Below, piece after piece: positions 7,800 to 18,815 of a stretch of DNA of 64,000 nt. A program made the position numbers and the translations under genes. Position 1 is the first letter of the stretch, and each line of letters starts with the position of its first letter. The notes beneath the pieces are model-generated. The model saw only the letters and a program-made list of their open reading frames with translations, did no database searches and was not told the origin of the DNA. The stretch is from Collimonas fungivorans (GTDB lineage: Bacteria; Pseudomonadota; Gammaproteobacteria; Burkholderiales; Burkholderiaceae_D), in NCBI RefSeq assembly GCF_001584145.1, contig NZ_CP013232.1:3534001-3598000 (forward strand). The letters are read 5' to 3'.

Positions 7800-9011
7800 A
7801 TGCAAACTTCGACACCATTATTTTCTCGCAAAGCCATTGCGATTGCGGTTGGCATCCTTATCCTCGCCGCCGCCGGCACTTTCACCCTGACCAGCCGCCA
7901 GGCCAAGGCGGTCGCCGCGCCGCCTCCTGCCGCATCGGTCTCGGTGGCCGCCGCCCTGGAAAAATCGGTTACCGAATGGGATGATTTTTCAGGCCGGGTG
8001 GAAGCCATCGAACGGGTTGAAATCCGTCCGCGCGTATCCGGCACCATCGACGCCGTGCATTTCCAGGAAGGCCAGCTGGTCAAGAAAGGCGACCTGCTGT
8101 TCACCATCGACCCGCGCCCTTATCAAGCGGAACTGGCACGTGCGGTCGCCACCCAGGCCGGCGCCCGGGCCGGCTTGTCGCTGGCCAAGACCGAACTGGC
8201 GCGCACCGGCCGCCTGATTGAAGAGCACGCGGTCGCACAGCGTGAACTGGACCAGCGCAACAATGCCTTGCTGGAAGCCGACGCCAGCCTCAAGGCGGCG
8301 GACGCAGCGGTGCAGACTGCGCGCCTGAACCTGCAATACACCGCGATTGCGGCGCCGGTCAGCGGCCGCGTCTCGCGTGCCGAGATCACGGTCGGCAACC
8401 TGGTCGGCGCCGGCGTCGCTTCGCCGGCCTTGACTACCGTGGTGTCGGTATCGCCGGTGTACATCAATTTTGAAGTGGATGAGCAAACCTATATCCGCTA
8501 CGCCGCCAACGGCGCGGTCGGCAATTCCGGCGTCAAGAACCTGCCGGTGTCGATTGGCCTGGCCAGTGAAGAAGGTTATCCGCACCAAGGCCAGATCAAG
8601 GCTTTCGACAACCGTCTCGATACTGCCTCCGGCACGATGCGGGTGCGCGCGGTATTCGACAATTCGAACGGCACCCTGACTCCCGGCATGTACGCCCGCG
8701 TGCGCACCGGCGGCGCGGCGGCAGAGACTGCCGTGCTGATCGACGACAAGGCGGTCGGCACCGACCAGGACAAGAAATACGTCATGGTGCTGGGCGCGGA
8801 CAACAAGGTCACCTATCGCACGGTCAAGCTGGGCCCGATCGTCGACGGCCTGCGGATCGTGCGCTCCGGCCTCAAGAAAGATGAGCGGATCGTCGTCAAC
8901 GGCCTGCAGCGGATCCGGCCGAACGACCTGGTCACGCCAGTGACGGTGGCCATGGACGGTGAACAGCTCGCGCCAGCGAAGAATGCACTGGCCGTGGCTG
9001 CAGCTAAATAA
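7800..9011 (+). CDS. mexE: RND efflux periplasmic adaptor subunit (MexE-like)
   Basis: A 403-residue membrane-fusion protein joining the inner-membrane pump to the outer-membrane channel. It has an N-terminal hydrophobic segment (about residues 9-27), then barrel-sandwich/lipoyl halves (VEIRPRVSGTIDAVHFQEGQLVKKGDLLFTID), a helical hairpin and a C-terminal membrane-proximal domain. AGGGG seven bases before the ATG at 7800 fixes the start, although the frame is open upstream. It is the first gene of a tripartite operon with the pump 92 bases downstream. The pump partner is MexF-type, so MexE/BpeE is the best name; substrates are not visible from sequence. Confidence 0.88.
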   Translation: MQTSTPLFSRKAIAIAVGILILAAAGTFTLTSRQAKAVAAPPPAASVSVAAALEKSVTEWDDFSGRVEAIERVEIRPRVSGTIDAVHFQEGQLVKKGDLLFTIDPRPYQAELARAVATQAGARAGLSLAKTELARTGRLIEEHAVAQRELDQRNNALLEADASLKAADAAVQTARLNLQYTAIAAPVSGRVSRAEITVGNLVGAGVASPALTTVVSVSPVYINFEVDEQTYIRYAANGAVGNSGVKNLPVSIGLASEEGYPHQGQIKAFDNRLDTASGTMRVRAVFDNSNGTLTPGMYARVRTGGAAAETAVLIDDKAVGTDQDKKYVMVLGADNKVTYRTVKLGPIVDGLRIVRSGLKKDERIVVNGLQRIRPNDLVTPVTVAMDGEQLAPAKNALAVAAAK

Positions 9012-9103
9012 CAAGGACGCCGACGATTACCAGAGCGATACAAGAACAATCGCAGAACAATCACATATCGCATCGACGCCAAAACACAGCAGAGCCCAAC
9101 ACC

Positions 9104-12100
9104 ATGAATATTTCTAAATTCTTTATCGACCGCCCGATTTTTGCGGGCGTGCTATCTGCGATCATCCTGATCGGCGGCCTGATTTCCATGCTCAGCCTGC
9201 CGATCTCCGAGTACCCGGAAGTGATTCCGCCCTCCGTCATCGTCAAGGCGCAGTATCCGGGCGCCAATCCGCAAACCATCGCGGAAACCGTCGCCACGCC
9301 GATCGAAGAACAGATCAACGGCGTCGAAGGCATGCTCTACATGTCTTCACAAGCGACTTCCGACGGCCTGATGACGCTGACCATCACCTTCAAGCTCGGC
9401 ACCTCGCCTGACCTGGCGCAGCAGCTGGTGCAGAACCGCGTCAACCAGGCTTTGCCGCGCTTGCCGGACGTTGTGCAGCGGCTGGGCGTGACCACCGTCA
9501 AAAGCTCGCCCAACCTGACCATGGTGGTGCACTTGCTGTCGCCTAACGACCGCTATGACATGGCCTACCTGCGCAACTACGCGGTGCTGAACGTCAAGGA
9601 CCGGCTGGCGCGCCTGCCCGGCATCGGTTCGGTGCAGCTGTTCGGTTCCGGCGACTATTCGATGCGGGTCTGGCTCGATCCGCGCAAGGTGGCTGAGCGT
9701 GGCCTGGCCGCCACCGATGTGGTGAACGCCATCCGCGAACAGAACGTCAATGTCGCCGCCGGCGTGATCGGCGCTTCGCCTGCGGTTCCCGGCGTCAATT
9801 ACCAGATCTCGGTGAACGCCCGCGGCCGCCTGGCCAACGAGGAAGAGTTCGGCAACATCGTGATCCGCACCTCGTCCGACGGCGTGGTGACCTACTTGAA
9901 AGATGTGGCGCGCATCGAACTTGGCGCCAGCGAATACGCCTTGCGCTCGCTGCTCGACAATAAACAAGCGGTAGCGATTCCGATCTTCCAGGCGCCCGGC
10001 TCCAACGCCCTGGAAATCTCCGACAACGTGCGCGCCACCATGGCCGAGCTGAAGAAAGACATGCCGGAAGGTGTCGACTACAAGATCGTCTACGATCCGA
10101 CCCAGTTCGTCCGTTCTTCGATCGAAGCCGTGGTGCATACCCTGCTGGAAGCGATCCTGCTGGTGGTGATCGTGGTGATCATCTTCCTGCAAACCTGGCG
10201 CGCTTCGATCATCCCGTTGCTGGCGGTGCCGGTCTCGGTCATCGGTACTTTTGCGGTGATGATGGGCCTGGGTTTTTCGATCAACGCACTGAGCCTGTTC
10301 GGGCTGGTGCTGGCGATCGGGATCGTGGTCGATGACGCCATCGTGGTGGTGGAAAACGTCGAGCGCAATATCGAAAACGGCTTGTCCGCCAAGGAAGCTA
10401 CCTATAAAGCGATGCGCGAAGTATCGGGACCGATCGTGGCGATTGCGCTGACCCTGTGCGCGGTGTTCGTGCCTTTGGCTTTCGTCAGCGGCCTGACCGG
10501 CGAATTCTTCAAACAGTTCGCCCTGACCATCGCTATCTCGACCGTGATTTCGGCCTTCAACTCGCTGACCCTGTCGCCAGCGTTGGCCGCCCTGCTGCTG
10601 AAAGGCCATGGCGCCAAGAAGGACGGCTTCCAGCGTGTCATCGACCGTATCTTTGGCGGCTTCTTCTCGGTGTTCAACAAGGTCTTCCATCGCGGCTCGA
10701 CTTCGTACGGCGACGGCGTCACTGGCATCCTGAAACGCAAGACCGCGGCGCTCGGCGTGTATGCCGTTCTGATCGGCCTGACCATGCTGCTGTTCCACAC
10801 TGTGCCGAACGGCTTCATCCCGGCACAGGACAAGCAGTACCTGGTCGGTTTTGCCCAGCTGCCTGACGCTGCTTCGCTCGACCGTACCGAGGACGTGATG
10901 CGCAAGATGTCCGAGATCGCGCTGAAACAGCCTGGCGTGGAATCGGCCGTGGCCTTCCCTGGCCTGTCGATCAACGGCTTCGTCAACAGCCCGAACTCCG
11001 GCATCGTGTTCACCACGCTGAAGCCGTTCGACGAACGCCGCAGCGCCGACCAGAGCGGCATCGCGATTGCGCAGCAGCTGAACCAGAAATTCTCGGCCAT
11101 CCAGGGCGCTTTCATCGCCGTGTTCCCGCCGCCGCCAGTACAGGGGCTGGGCACCATCGGCGGTTTCAAACTGCAGATCGAAGACCGTGGCGCGCTGGGC
11201 AACCAGGCCTTGAACGACGCCTTGCAAGCGTTCATGGCGAAAGCGCACCAGGCGCCTGAGCTGGCTGGCATGTTCTCCAGCTTCCAGATCAACGTACCGC
11301 AGCTGTACGCCGACGTCGACCGTGTCCGTGCCCAGCAGCTGGGGGTGTCCATCCCGTCGGTGTTCGACACCTTGCAGATCTACCTGGGTTCCTTGTACGT
11401 GAACGACTTCAACAAGTTCGGCCGCACCTTCCAGGTACGGGTCCAGGCGGATGCGCCGTTCCGCGCCCATGCCGAAGATATCGGCTTGCTGAAAGCGCGC
11501 AACGACAAGGGCGAAATGGTGCCGCTGTCCTCGCTGCTGAAGATGACGCAAAGCTACGGCCCCGACCAGGCTGTGCGCTACAACGCCTTCCCCTCGGCCG
11601 ATGTCAACGGTGGCCCGGCGCCAGGCTACAGCACCGGCCAGGCCCAGGCAGTGGTGGAACGCATCGCGGCCGAGACCCTGCCGCGCGGCATCAGCTACGA
11701 ATGGACTGAAATCACGTATCAGGACAAAATCGCCGGCAACACTCTGTTCATCATCTTGCCGCTGTCGATCCTGCTGGTGTTCTTCGTGCTCGCTGCCCAA
11801 TATGAAAGCCTGACCTTGCCGCTGGCGGTATTGCTGATCGTGCCGATGGGGATCCTGTCGGCGATTGCCGGCGTCTGGCTGACACGTGGCGACAACAACA
11901 TCTTCACCCAGATCAGTCTGATCGTGCTGGTGGGGCTGGCCTGTAAGAACGCCATCCTGATTGTCGAGTTCGCCCACGAGCTGGAGCTGCAAGGCCGCTC
12001 CATCTACGCTGCGGCGATTGAAGCTGCTCGCCTGCGTCTGCGGCCTATCCTGATGACCTCGATCGCCTTTATCGCCGGTGTCGTGCCGCTGATCCTGTCG

Positions 12101-12340
12101 AGCGGCGCGGGCGCCGAAATGCGCCATGCGATGGGCGTGGCGGTGTTCTCGGGAATGATCGGGGTGACGGCTTTCGGCCTGTTCCTGACGCCGATCTTTT
12201 ATGTACTGCTGCGCACCCTGGCATCGCGCTGGACAACCGGCAGCAAGCATGAAGCCGAGGCCTATACCGGTCCGGGTCATGCGCCGCACGGCAGCGTCAC
12301 GCCTGCGATTGCCAGCAGCGCGCAAATTGAAGGAATCTGA
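9104..12340 (+). CDS. mexF: RND multidrug efflux permease, MexF-like (HAE1 family)
   Basis: A 1078-residue inner-membrane proton-driven pump of the hydrophobe/amphiphile efflux family. The N-terminus (MNISKFFIDRPIFAGVL, then LPISEYPEVIPPSVIVKAQYPGANP) closely follows MexF/BpeF proteins. Length and layout are typical: TM1, a large periplasmic porter domain, TM2-6, a second porter domain, then TM8-12, including the GLVLAIGIVVDDAIVVVENVE segment that carries the proton-relay Asp pair in TM4. It works with the adaptor encoded upstream and the channel encoded downstream. MexF homologues export phenicols, quinolones and aromatic compounds; that specificity is inferred. Confidence 0.93.
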   Translation: MNISKFFIDRPIFAGVLSAIILIGGLISMLSLPISEYPEVIPPSVIVKAQYPGANPQTIAETVATPIEEQINGVEGMLYMSSQATSDGLMTLTITFKLGTSPDLAQQLVQNRVNQALPRLPDVVQRLGVTTVKSSPNLTMVVHLLSPNDRYDMAYLRNYAVLNVKDRLARLPGIGSVQLFGSGDYSMRVWLDPRKVAERGLAATDVVNAIREQNVNVAAGVIGASPAVPGVNYQISVNARGRLANEEEFGNIVIRTSSDGVVTYLKDVARIELGASEYALRSLLDNKQAVAIPIFQAPGSNALEISDNVRATMAELKKDMPEGVDYKIVYDPTQFVRSSIEAVVHTLLEAILLVVIVVIIFLQTWRASIIPLLAVPVSVIGTFAVMMGLGFSINALSLFGLVLAIGIVVDDAIVVVENVERNIENGLSAKEATYKAMREVSGPIVAIALTLCAVFVPLAFVSGLTGEFFKQFALTIAISTVISAFNSLTLSPALAALLLKGHGAKKDGFQRVIDRIFGGFFSVFNKVFHRGSTSYGDGVTGILKRKTAALGVYAVLIGLTMLLFHTVPNGFIPAQDKQYLVGFAQLPDAASLDRTEDVMRKMSEIALKQPGVESAVAFPGLSINGFVNSPNSGIVFTTLKPFDERRSADQSGIAIAQQLNQKFSAIQGAFIAVFPPPPVQGLGTIGGFKLQIEDRGALGNQALNDALQAFMAKAHQAPELAGMFSSFQINVPQLYADVDRVRAQQLGVSIPSVFDTLQIYLGSLYVNDFNKFGRTFQVRVQADAPFRAHAEDIGLLKARNDKGEMVPLSSLLKMTQSYGPDQAVRYNAFPSADVNGGPAPGYSTGQAQAVVERIAAETLPRGISYEWTEITYQDKIAGNTLFIILPLSILLVFFVLAAQYESLTLPLAVLLIVPMGILSAIAGVWLTRGDNNIFTQISLIVLVGLACKNAILIVEFAHELELQGRSIYAAAIEAARLRLRPILMTSIAFIAGVVPLILSSGAGAEMRHAMGVAVFSGMIGVTAFGLFLTPIFYVLLRTLASRWTTGSKHEAEAYTGPGHAPHGSVTPAIASSAQIEGI

Positions 12341-12342
12341 AC

Positions 12343-13782
12343 ATGAAAAGCTTTAACTTGAAACTGACTGCAATGATGGCCGCGCTGGTGCTGGCCGGCT
12401 GCTCCACTACCAAACCGCCGGAACAGGTCGCAGTCGACACGCCGGCCCAGTACCGCGAAGCGGCAGCGTTGGACGGCAGCTGGAAAGTAGCCCGGCCTGC
12501 CGACGCTGCCGACCGTGGCGCCTGGTGGTCGGTGTTTGACGACGCCGAGCTCAGCAAGCTGATCAGCGACGCCACCGAGTCCAGCCCGACCCTGGTGATG
12601 GCCTTGGCGCGCGTCAAGGAAGCGCGCGCCACCGCCGGCCTGGCCGATGCCGACCGCGCCTTCCAGCTGGGCGCCGCCTTTGGCCCAACCCGCCAGGGCA
12701 CAGCCAGCGCCACCTCTACCCAGTGGCAGGCGCAATTAGGCGCCTCTTATGAGGTCGATCTGTTCGGCCGCCTGTCGGACAGCAGCCGTGCCGCGCGCCT
12801 CGACGCCGAAGGCCAGGAAGCGGCCTATCGTTCGGTGCTGCTGGCGCTGCAGGCCGATGTCGCCCAGCAGTATTTTGCGATCCGCTCGCTCGATTCGGAA
12901 CTCGACGTGCTGCAGCAGACCATCAAGCTGCGTCAGGAAAACCTGCGCCTGGTGCAGCATCGCTACGATGCCGGCGACACCAGCGAACTGGATGTGGCGC
13001 AAGCCCAGACCGAGCTGTCGGTGACCCAGGCTGAACAGGAAGGCGTCAGCCGCAACCGCGCCCAGCGCGACCATGCGCTGGCGATCCTGCTAGGCAAAGC
13101 GCCGGCTCAGTTCACCCTGGCCAGCGCACCGCTGCAGCCGGTGACGGTCAACGTGCCGCCAGGCCTGCCATCCGACCTGCTGGAACGGCGCCCGGACATC
13201 GCCCAGGCGCAGCGCCAGCTGGCCGCCGCCAGCGCCCGCATCGGCGTCGCCAAGGCCGGCTTCTTCCCGAGCCTGGTGCTGACCGCTTCCGGCGGCTTCG
13301 CCTCGGACGCGCTGCACAATCTGTTCCAGTGGTCCAGCCGCAGCTGGATGCTGGGACCGCTGGTCGGCAGCGTGCTGAACCTGCCCTTGCTCGATGGCGG
13401 CCGCAACAAGGCTAACCTGGCCAAGGCCGACGCCAACTATGAATCGGTGGTGGCCAACTACCGCCAGCAAGTGCTGGTCGGCTTCCAGGATGTGGAAGAC
13501 AACCTGAGCGCGATGCGTACGCTGGATAACCAGATCCGCTTCCAGGAAGACGCCGTGAAATCGGCGCAACTGGCCGCGCGCCTGGCCGATTCGCGCTACA
13601 AGAACGGCTCGACCAGCTATTTTGAAGTGATCGACGCCCAGCGTTCGAGTCTTTCCGCGCAACGTGCGAAAAGCCAGAGCGTCGGTCAGCGGGCTGTGGC
13701 CTCGGTTGGCCTGATCAGGGCGCTGGGCGGCGGCTGGGATCAGCCTGCGGCAAACGCTGCCCCTCTGGCGCTGGCCAGGTAA
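12343..13782 (+). CDS. oprN: outer-membrane efflux channel lipoprotein (OprN/OprM type)
   Basis: A 479-residue TolC-like channel completing the tripartite pump. It has a signal peptide with lipobox VLAGC (Cys at about residue 19), the NodT-type N-terminal Trp-rich segment (WWSVFDDAELSKLI) and two repeated outer-membrane efflux halves, the second with LLERRPDIAQAQRQLAAASARIGVAKAGFFP. AAGGA before the ATG overlaps the end of the pump gene, giving a two-base gap and translational coupling. A strong terminator follows. The OprN name rests on its partnership with a MexF-like pump. Confidence 0.9.
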   Translation: MKSFNLKLTAMMAALVLAGCSTTKPPEQVAVDTPAQYREAAALDGSWKVARPADAADRGAWWSVFDDAELSKLISDATESSPTLVMALARVKEARATAGLADADRAFQLGAAFGPTRQGTASATSTQWQAQLGASYEVDLFGRLSDSSRAARLDAEGQEAAYRSVLLALQADVAQQYFAIRSLDSELDVLQQTIKLRQENLRLVQHRYDAGDTSELDVAQAQTELSVTQAEQEGVSRNRAQRDHALAILLGKAPAQFTLASAPLQPVTVNVPPGLPSDLLERRPDIAQAQRQLAAASARIGVAKAGFFPSLVLTASGGFASDALHNLFQWSSRSWMLGPLVGSVLNLPLLDGGRNKANLAKADANYESVVANYRQQVLVGFQDVEDNLSAMRTLDNQIRFQEDAVKSAQLAARLADSRYKNGSTSYFEVIDAQRSSLSAQRAKSQSVGQRAVASVGLIRALGGGWDQPAANAAPLALAR

Positions 13783-13805
13783 CAAGCAATAAAGTTTCTC
13801 TCCAG

Positions 13806-13853
13806 CCTGCATCAGGCGAAGTCGAAGCAGACTCGCCGGTGCAGGTTTTTTTT
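13806..13853 (+). terminator. terminator of the efflux operon
   Basis: A long interrupted stem pairing CCTGCA with TGCAGG and GGCGA with TCGCC, followed by eight T residues on the plus strand, 24 bases after the channel gene stop. Confidence 0.85.
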
Positions 13854-13858
13854 CGTTC

Positions 13859-15078
13859 TTAATCCCGGATATCGCGCAAAGGCGAGGTTTTCAACAAGCC
13901 GAAAGTCAGCAGGCTGCCGCCCACCGCAATGGCAATCAATCCGCTGCGCACGCCCAGGTGTTCGGCGATCCAGCCGGCCGACAAGGCGCCCAGCGGCGCC
14001 GCTGCTACGGTCATGAAACGCATGGTCGACACCATGCGGCCGTGATAAGCATCGGGCGTCAGTTTCAGGCGCAGCGCCAGGTAAGGCATGAAATACAGCA
14101 TGGCGCTGCAATCGAAGATGAACACCACCACGCCGTAAGCCAGCGCGCTCAGCAGCGGCAAACCGAACAGGTTGGCCGGAATCATCGCCAGCAGCAGCCA
14201 GGCCGCGCCGGTGCCGCCGAGGCCGATCAGGATCGTGCGGCCGCTGCCGAAGCGCCGCGACAAAGGCTTGAGCAGCATCGAGCTGACCAGCACTCCCAGT
14301 CCGCCCAGCGTCTGCGCAGCGCCCAGCACGCCTGGCGACATGCCCAGCTGGTGGGTGGCGAACAGGATCTGCAAGGCCAGGTAGCCGTTGAACAGCAGCT
14401 GCCACAAGGCGGTGCCCCAGGCCAGCGGCCACAGCACTTCGTGATTCCACACCATCTTGATGCCATCCACCATCTCGCGGAACGGATGGCGATCGGACGG
14501 CGCAGGATAAGAGTCGCGCTTGCGCAGGTAACGCAGGTTCCACGACGACGCCATGAAAGCGAGGGCATCGACCAGCACCGCTACCGGCGCCGTCAGCAGT
14601 TGCACCAGCATGCCGGCGATGCCGGGGCCGACCAGGCGCGCCATCGAATCAGTCGCGGCGAACTTGCTCTGCGCATCCAGCAAATGCTCGCGCCCCACCA
14701 GCTGCGCCAGGAATACCTGGGAAGCGCTGCCGCCGATCACGAAGCCGATCCCCATCAGGAAGCCGACCGCGTACAGCACATGCATGTTCAGCAAACCCAG
14801 CCAGTAACTTATCGGAATCACCGCCAGCACGACGCCGAACAGGAATTCGGACCATAGCAATACCGGATACTTGCTGCGCCGGTCCAGCCAGACCCGACCG
14901 GCAGCGAGAACAAGGCGAACGGCAGCGTCTGCAAGGCGATCAGGATGCCCATCTGCGCCGGAGTGGCTTGCAGCAGCAGCACCGCGGTCAGTGGAATCGC
15001 CAGGCTGCTGATCTGTTCGCCGAAGCTGGCCAGGACCGTGGACAGCCAGAAGCGGCGGAAGTCGTGGTGGCGCAGCAT
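13859..15078 (-). pseudogene. MFS transporter gene interrupted by a single-base deletion
   Basis: The two frames together encode a roughly 405-residue major facilitator permease of the enterobactin-exporter (EntS)-like type. The N-terminal part starts MLRHHDFRRFWLSTVLASFG and runs to LPFALFSLPVG; the rest continues, one frame over, as VWLDRRSKYPVLLWSEFLFG to the stop at 13859. Adding one base near 14892-14895 (a CCC run on the plus strand) restores a continuous protein, so this is either a recent frameshift or a sequencing undercall. The start at 15078 has a weak ribosome site and is uncertain. The substrate is unknown. Confidence 0.75.
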
Positions 15079-15400
15079 CGGATCGGCCGACAGCTTGCGG
15101 ATGAAAAATTGACGGAATGCGTTAAAAATGATGCAACTCTCTGAAAGCGGCAACACTGGATAAGTAAGCGCGGCACGGGCAGTTCCGGATAGGAACATTG
15201 ACCAAATGATAGCAGTAATGCGGCCGGCTTTTACCTGCTGCTGCAAATTAAATATGTTGATATTTCATAGACGAAACCGGCTGTAGCGAGGCTTCGTTTC
15301 GACGCTTTTCGAGCAAATTTCCAGATATGGGAAAAATATCAATAAATCATGATTTTTTCGGCGCCAAGCAATTTAAGACGACTGGTCATATAATAGCGGA
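15079..15400. other. 322-base intergenic region between the MFS gene and tetR
   Basis: Rather A/T-rich in its right half. It contains the predicted -10 and operator of the tetR gene at 15401. No gene is evident; start codons upstream of 15078 in the MFS frame cannot be excluded. Confidence 0.4.
15377..15388 (+). promoter_or_regulatory. putative NemR-like operator upstream of tetR
   Basis: GACGACTGGTCA, directly abutting a perfect -10 TATAAT at 15389-15394. The same 12-mer with one change recurs upstream of the old yellow enzyme gene. The TATAAT ends six bases before the ATG at 15401, implying a leaderless mRNA. Confidence 0.5.
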
Positions 15401-15997
15401 ATGAATAAAGCCACAGTCCTCAACAACACCCGCGCAACCCTGCTCGAAACCGGCCTCAGGCTGTTCGCGGGGCAAGGCTACAACGGCACCGGCATCAAGG
15501 AAATCGTCGATGCCGCGGGCGTGCCGAAGGGTTCGTTCTATAACTATTTCAAGAGCAAGGAAGACTTCGGCGCCGAGGTCATCTCGTTCTACGCCGACGG
15601 CTTCGCCGACAAATGGTCGGGCTATTTTGCCGAGGGACCGGAACAGCCGCTGGCCGCGCTGCGCTACACCTACGAACGCATCATCGGCTACCACGAACAA
15701 TGCGCAGTGAAAGCCGGTTGCCTGTTGGGTAATTTTGCCGCCGAAATGTCGGAATCCAGCGAGCTCTGCCGCCTTACCCTGCAGGAAGTGGTGGCCGGCT
15801 GGCGCAAGCGCTTCGCCAGTTACTTGCGCAAGGCCCAGGCCGACGGTTCGGTACGCACCGACCTGAGCGCCGAGCAACTCACCGATTTTTTCTGGAACGC
15901 CTGGGAAGGCGCCATGCTGCGCATGAAAATCGAGCGCTCGACGGCGCCGGTGCGCGCCTGCGTCAACCTGATGTTCGACCATTTTTTCCTGCCGTAA
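15401..15997 (+). CDS. TetR/AcrR-family regulator (NemR-like)
   Basis: A 198-residue TetR-family repressor with an N-terminal helix-turn-helix (TGIKEIVDAAGVPKGSFYNYFKSKEDF) and a helical sensor domain containing Cys residues (EQCAVKAGCLLGNF, SSELC). NemR proteins sense electrophiles and hypochlorite through cysteines, which fits here but is inferred. It is followed after 139 bases by an old yellow enzyme gene, the usual nemR-nemA order. Shared operator-like 12-mers precede both genes. The -10 box six bases before the ATG suggests leaderless translation. Confidence 0.82.
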   Translation: MNKATVLNNTRATLLETGLRLFAGQGYNGTGIKEIVDAAGVPKGSFYNYFKSKEDFGAEVISFYADGFADKWSGYFAEGPEQPLAALRYTYERIIGYHEQCAVKAGCLLGNFAAEMSESSELCRLTLQEVVAGWRKRFASYLRKAQADGSVRTDLSAEQLTDFFWNAWEGAMLRMKIERSTAPVRACVNLMFDHFFLP

Positions 15998-16039
15998 AAC
16001 TACAGAAGGCATGAAAGCTATTTTTTATAACAAATTCGA

Positions 16040-16051
16040 GACGACCGGTCA
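16040..16051 (+). promoter_or_regulatory. putative NemR-like operator upstream of the ene-reductase gene
   Basis: GACGACCGGTCA containing the perfect palindrome GACCGGTC (16043-16050). It matches 11 of 12 bases with the site at 15377. Confidence 0.5.
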
Positions 16052-16136
16052 CTTATCAACCTGCATTGCAGTTTTTTTTCAGCAGAAAATCAAACCACCA
16101 ATCGCCTGACAGCGATTTATTCACGAAGGAATGTAT

Positions 16137-17252
16137 ATGAGCCGCACCCCAGAAATCCGCACCGAAGACAGCCTGTTCCAGCCAGCCCGCATCGGCGACA
16201 TCGAAGTATCCAACCGCATCGTGATGGCGCCGCTGACGCGCAACCGCGCCGGCGAAGGCAACGTGCCGAACGAACTGAACCTGAAGTACTACGCCCAGCG
16301 CGCAGGCGCCGGCCTGATCGTCACCGAAGCGACCCAGGTGTCGGCCCAGGCCCAGGGTTATGCCAACACGCCTGGCCTGCATACGCCGGAACAGGTCGCC
16401 GCCTGGAAAAAAATCACCGACGCGGTACATGAAAAAGGCGGCCGCATCGTGGTCCAGATCTGGCACACCGGCCGCATGTCGCATACCTCCTTCCAGCCGG
16501 ACGGCAAGGCGCCGCTGGCGCCTTCGGCAATCCGCGCCGACGCCAAGACTTATGTACCGGGCGAAGGCTTCATCGACACTTCCGTGCCACGCGAAATCAC
16601 GCAGACAGAAATCGCAGTAGTCGTAGACGACTTCCGCCAGACCGCGAGACGCGCCCTGGAAGCCGGCTTCGACGGCATTGAAATCCACGGTGCCCACGGC
16701 TATTTGCTGGACAGCTTCCTGCGCGACGGCTCCAACCACCGCACCGACAACTACGGCGGCAGCATCGAAAATCGCGCCCGCCTGCTGCTGGAAGTGGTTG
16801 CCGCCACCACCGCCGAAATCGGCAGCGGCCGCGTCGGCGTCAGGTTGTCGCCGGTGTCGCCGGTCAACGATTCCAGCGAAAGCGCCCCGCAGCCGCTATT
16901 CAACTATGTCGTAGAGCAGTTGAACAAATTCGACCTGGCCTACCTGCACGTAGTAGAAGGCCACACCGGCGGCCCACGCGACAACGCCCCGTTCGATTAC
17001 GAAGCGCTGCACCAGCGCTTCGACGGCGCCTGGCTGGTCAACAACGGTTACGACCGCATGATGGCGCGCCAGGCAATCGCCAGCGGCCACGGCGACCTGG
17101 TCGCCTTCGGCCGCGCCTTCATCACCAATCCGGACCTGGTGCATCGCCTGCAGCACAACCTGCCTTTGAACGTGCCGTTTGAAGATGCCCCGCTGTATGG
17201 CGGCGTGGGCGAGCATGGCTATACCGACTACCCGGCCCTGACCGAAGCGTAA
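16137..17252 (+). CDS. nemA: old yellow enzyme family ene-reductase (NemA-like)
   Basis: A 371-residue FMN-dependent TIM-barrel oxidoreductase that reduces activated C=C bonds (N-ethylmaleimide, quinone-like or nitro compounds) with NAD(P)H, detoxifying electrophiles in the cytoplasm. Family marks are MAPLTRNRA near residue 30, the substrate-binding His pair in IEIHGAHGYLLDSFLR (His184, His187), the HRTDNYGGSIENRARLL block and the FMN-phosphate region near DLVAFGRAFITNPDL. ATGs at 16131 and 16137 are both in frame; AAGGA spacing favours 16137. Its TetR neighbour and the shared operator suggest electrophile-induced control. Confidence 0.9.
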   Translation: MSRTPEIRTEDSLFQPARIGDIEVSNRIVMAPLTRNRAGEGNVPNELNLKYYAQRAGAGLIVTEATQVSAQAQGYANTPGLHTPEQVAAWKKITDAVHEKGGRIVVQIWHTGRMSHTSFQPDGKAPLAPSAIRADAKTYVPGEGFIDTSVPREITQTEIAVVVDDFRQTARRALEAGFDGIEIHGAHGYLLDSFLRDGSNHRTDNYGGSIENRARLLLEVVAATTAEIGSGRVGVRLSPVSPVNDSSESAPQPLFNYVVEQLNKFDLAYLHVVEGHTGGPRDNAPFDYEALHQRFDGAWLVNNGYDRMMARQAIASGHGDLVAFGRAFITNPDLVHRLQHNLPLNVPFEDAPLYGGVGEHGYTDYPALTEA

Positions 17253-17279
17253 ACAGTTGGCTGATGCAGCTTAGGCATC

Positions 17280-17303
17280 GGGAAAGTCGGGCGCGGCTTT
17301 CCC
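17280..17303. terminator. possible bidirectional hairpin between convergent genes
   Basis: GGGAAAG and CTTTCCC form a 7-bp stem around a G/C-rich loop, between the nemA-like and maltoporin stop codons. No long T tract follows on either strand. Confidence 0.3.
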
Positions 17304-17307
17304 TGCC

Positions 17308-18546
<1,239 letters not shown>

Positions 18547-18815
18547 TCATGCCTCCTGGTTCAGGTTTATCAGACGATGATGCTGCCCGGCCTATGCAGC
18601 GTATTGATTCGGGGATTCGGAGATGCGGGAATGCGCGTCTGCGAACACGCGCGGCATGCATGCCCAAGGTTACAATGGGCACAAGGATGCAACTATAAGT
18701 AAAAGCCGTAATATGGCGAAAGCCTGCGCCGCTTTCGAGCTCCACGGCGAGATGTAAATCAATCCCCTCTGCCGGATAAGCAGATTGCAATAGCAAACGA
18801 TCTTGGAGAAAACGT

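Noticed and set aside
9347..12325. 992-codon open frame on the minus strand opposite the RND pump gene
   Set aside because: It is the mirror frame of a G+C-rich gene: His/Gln/Arg-rich, no domain, no ribosome site, while the plus strand is an unmistakable MexF-like pump.
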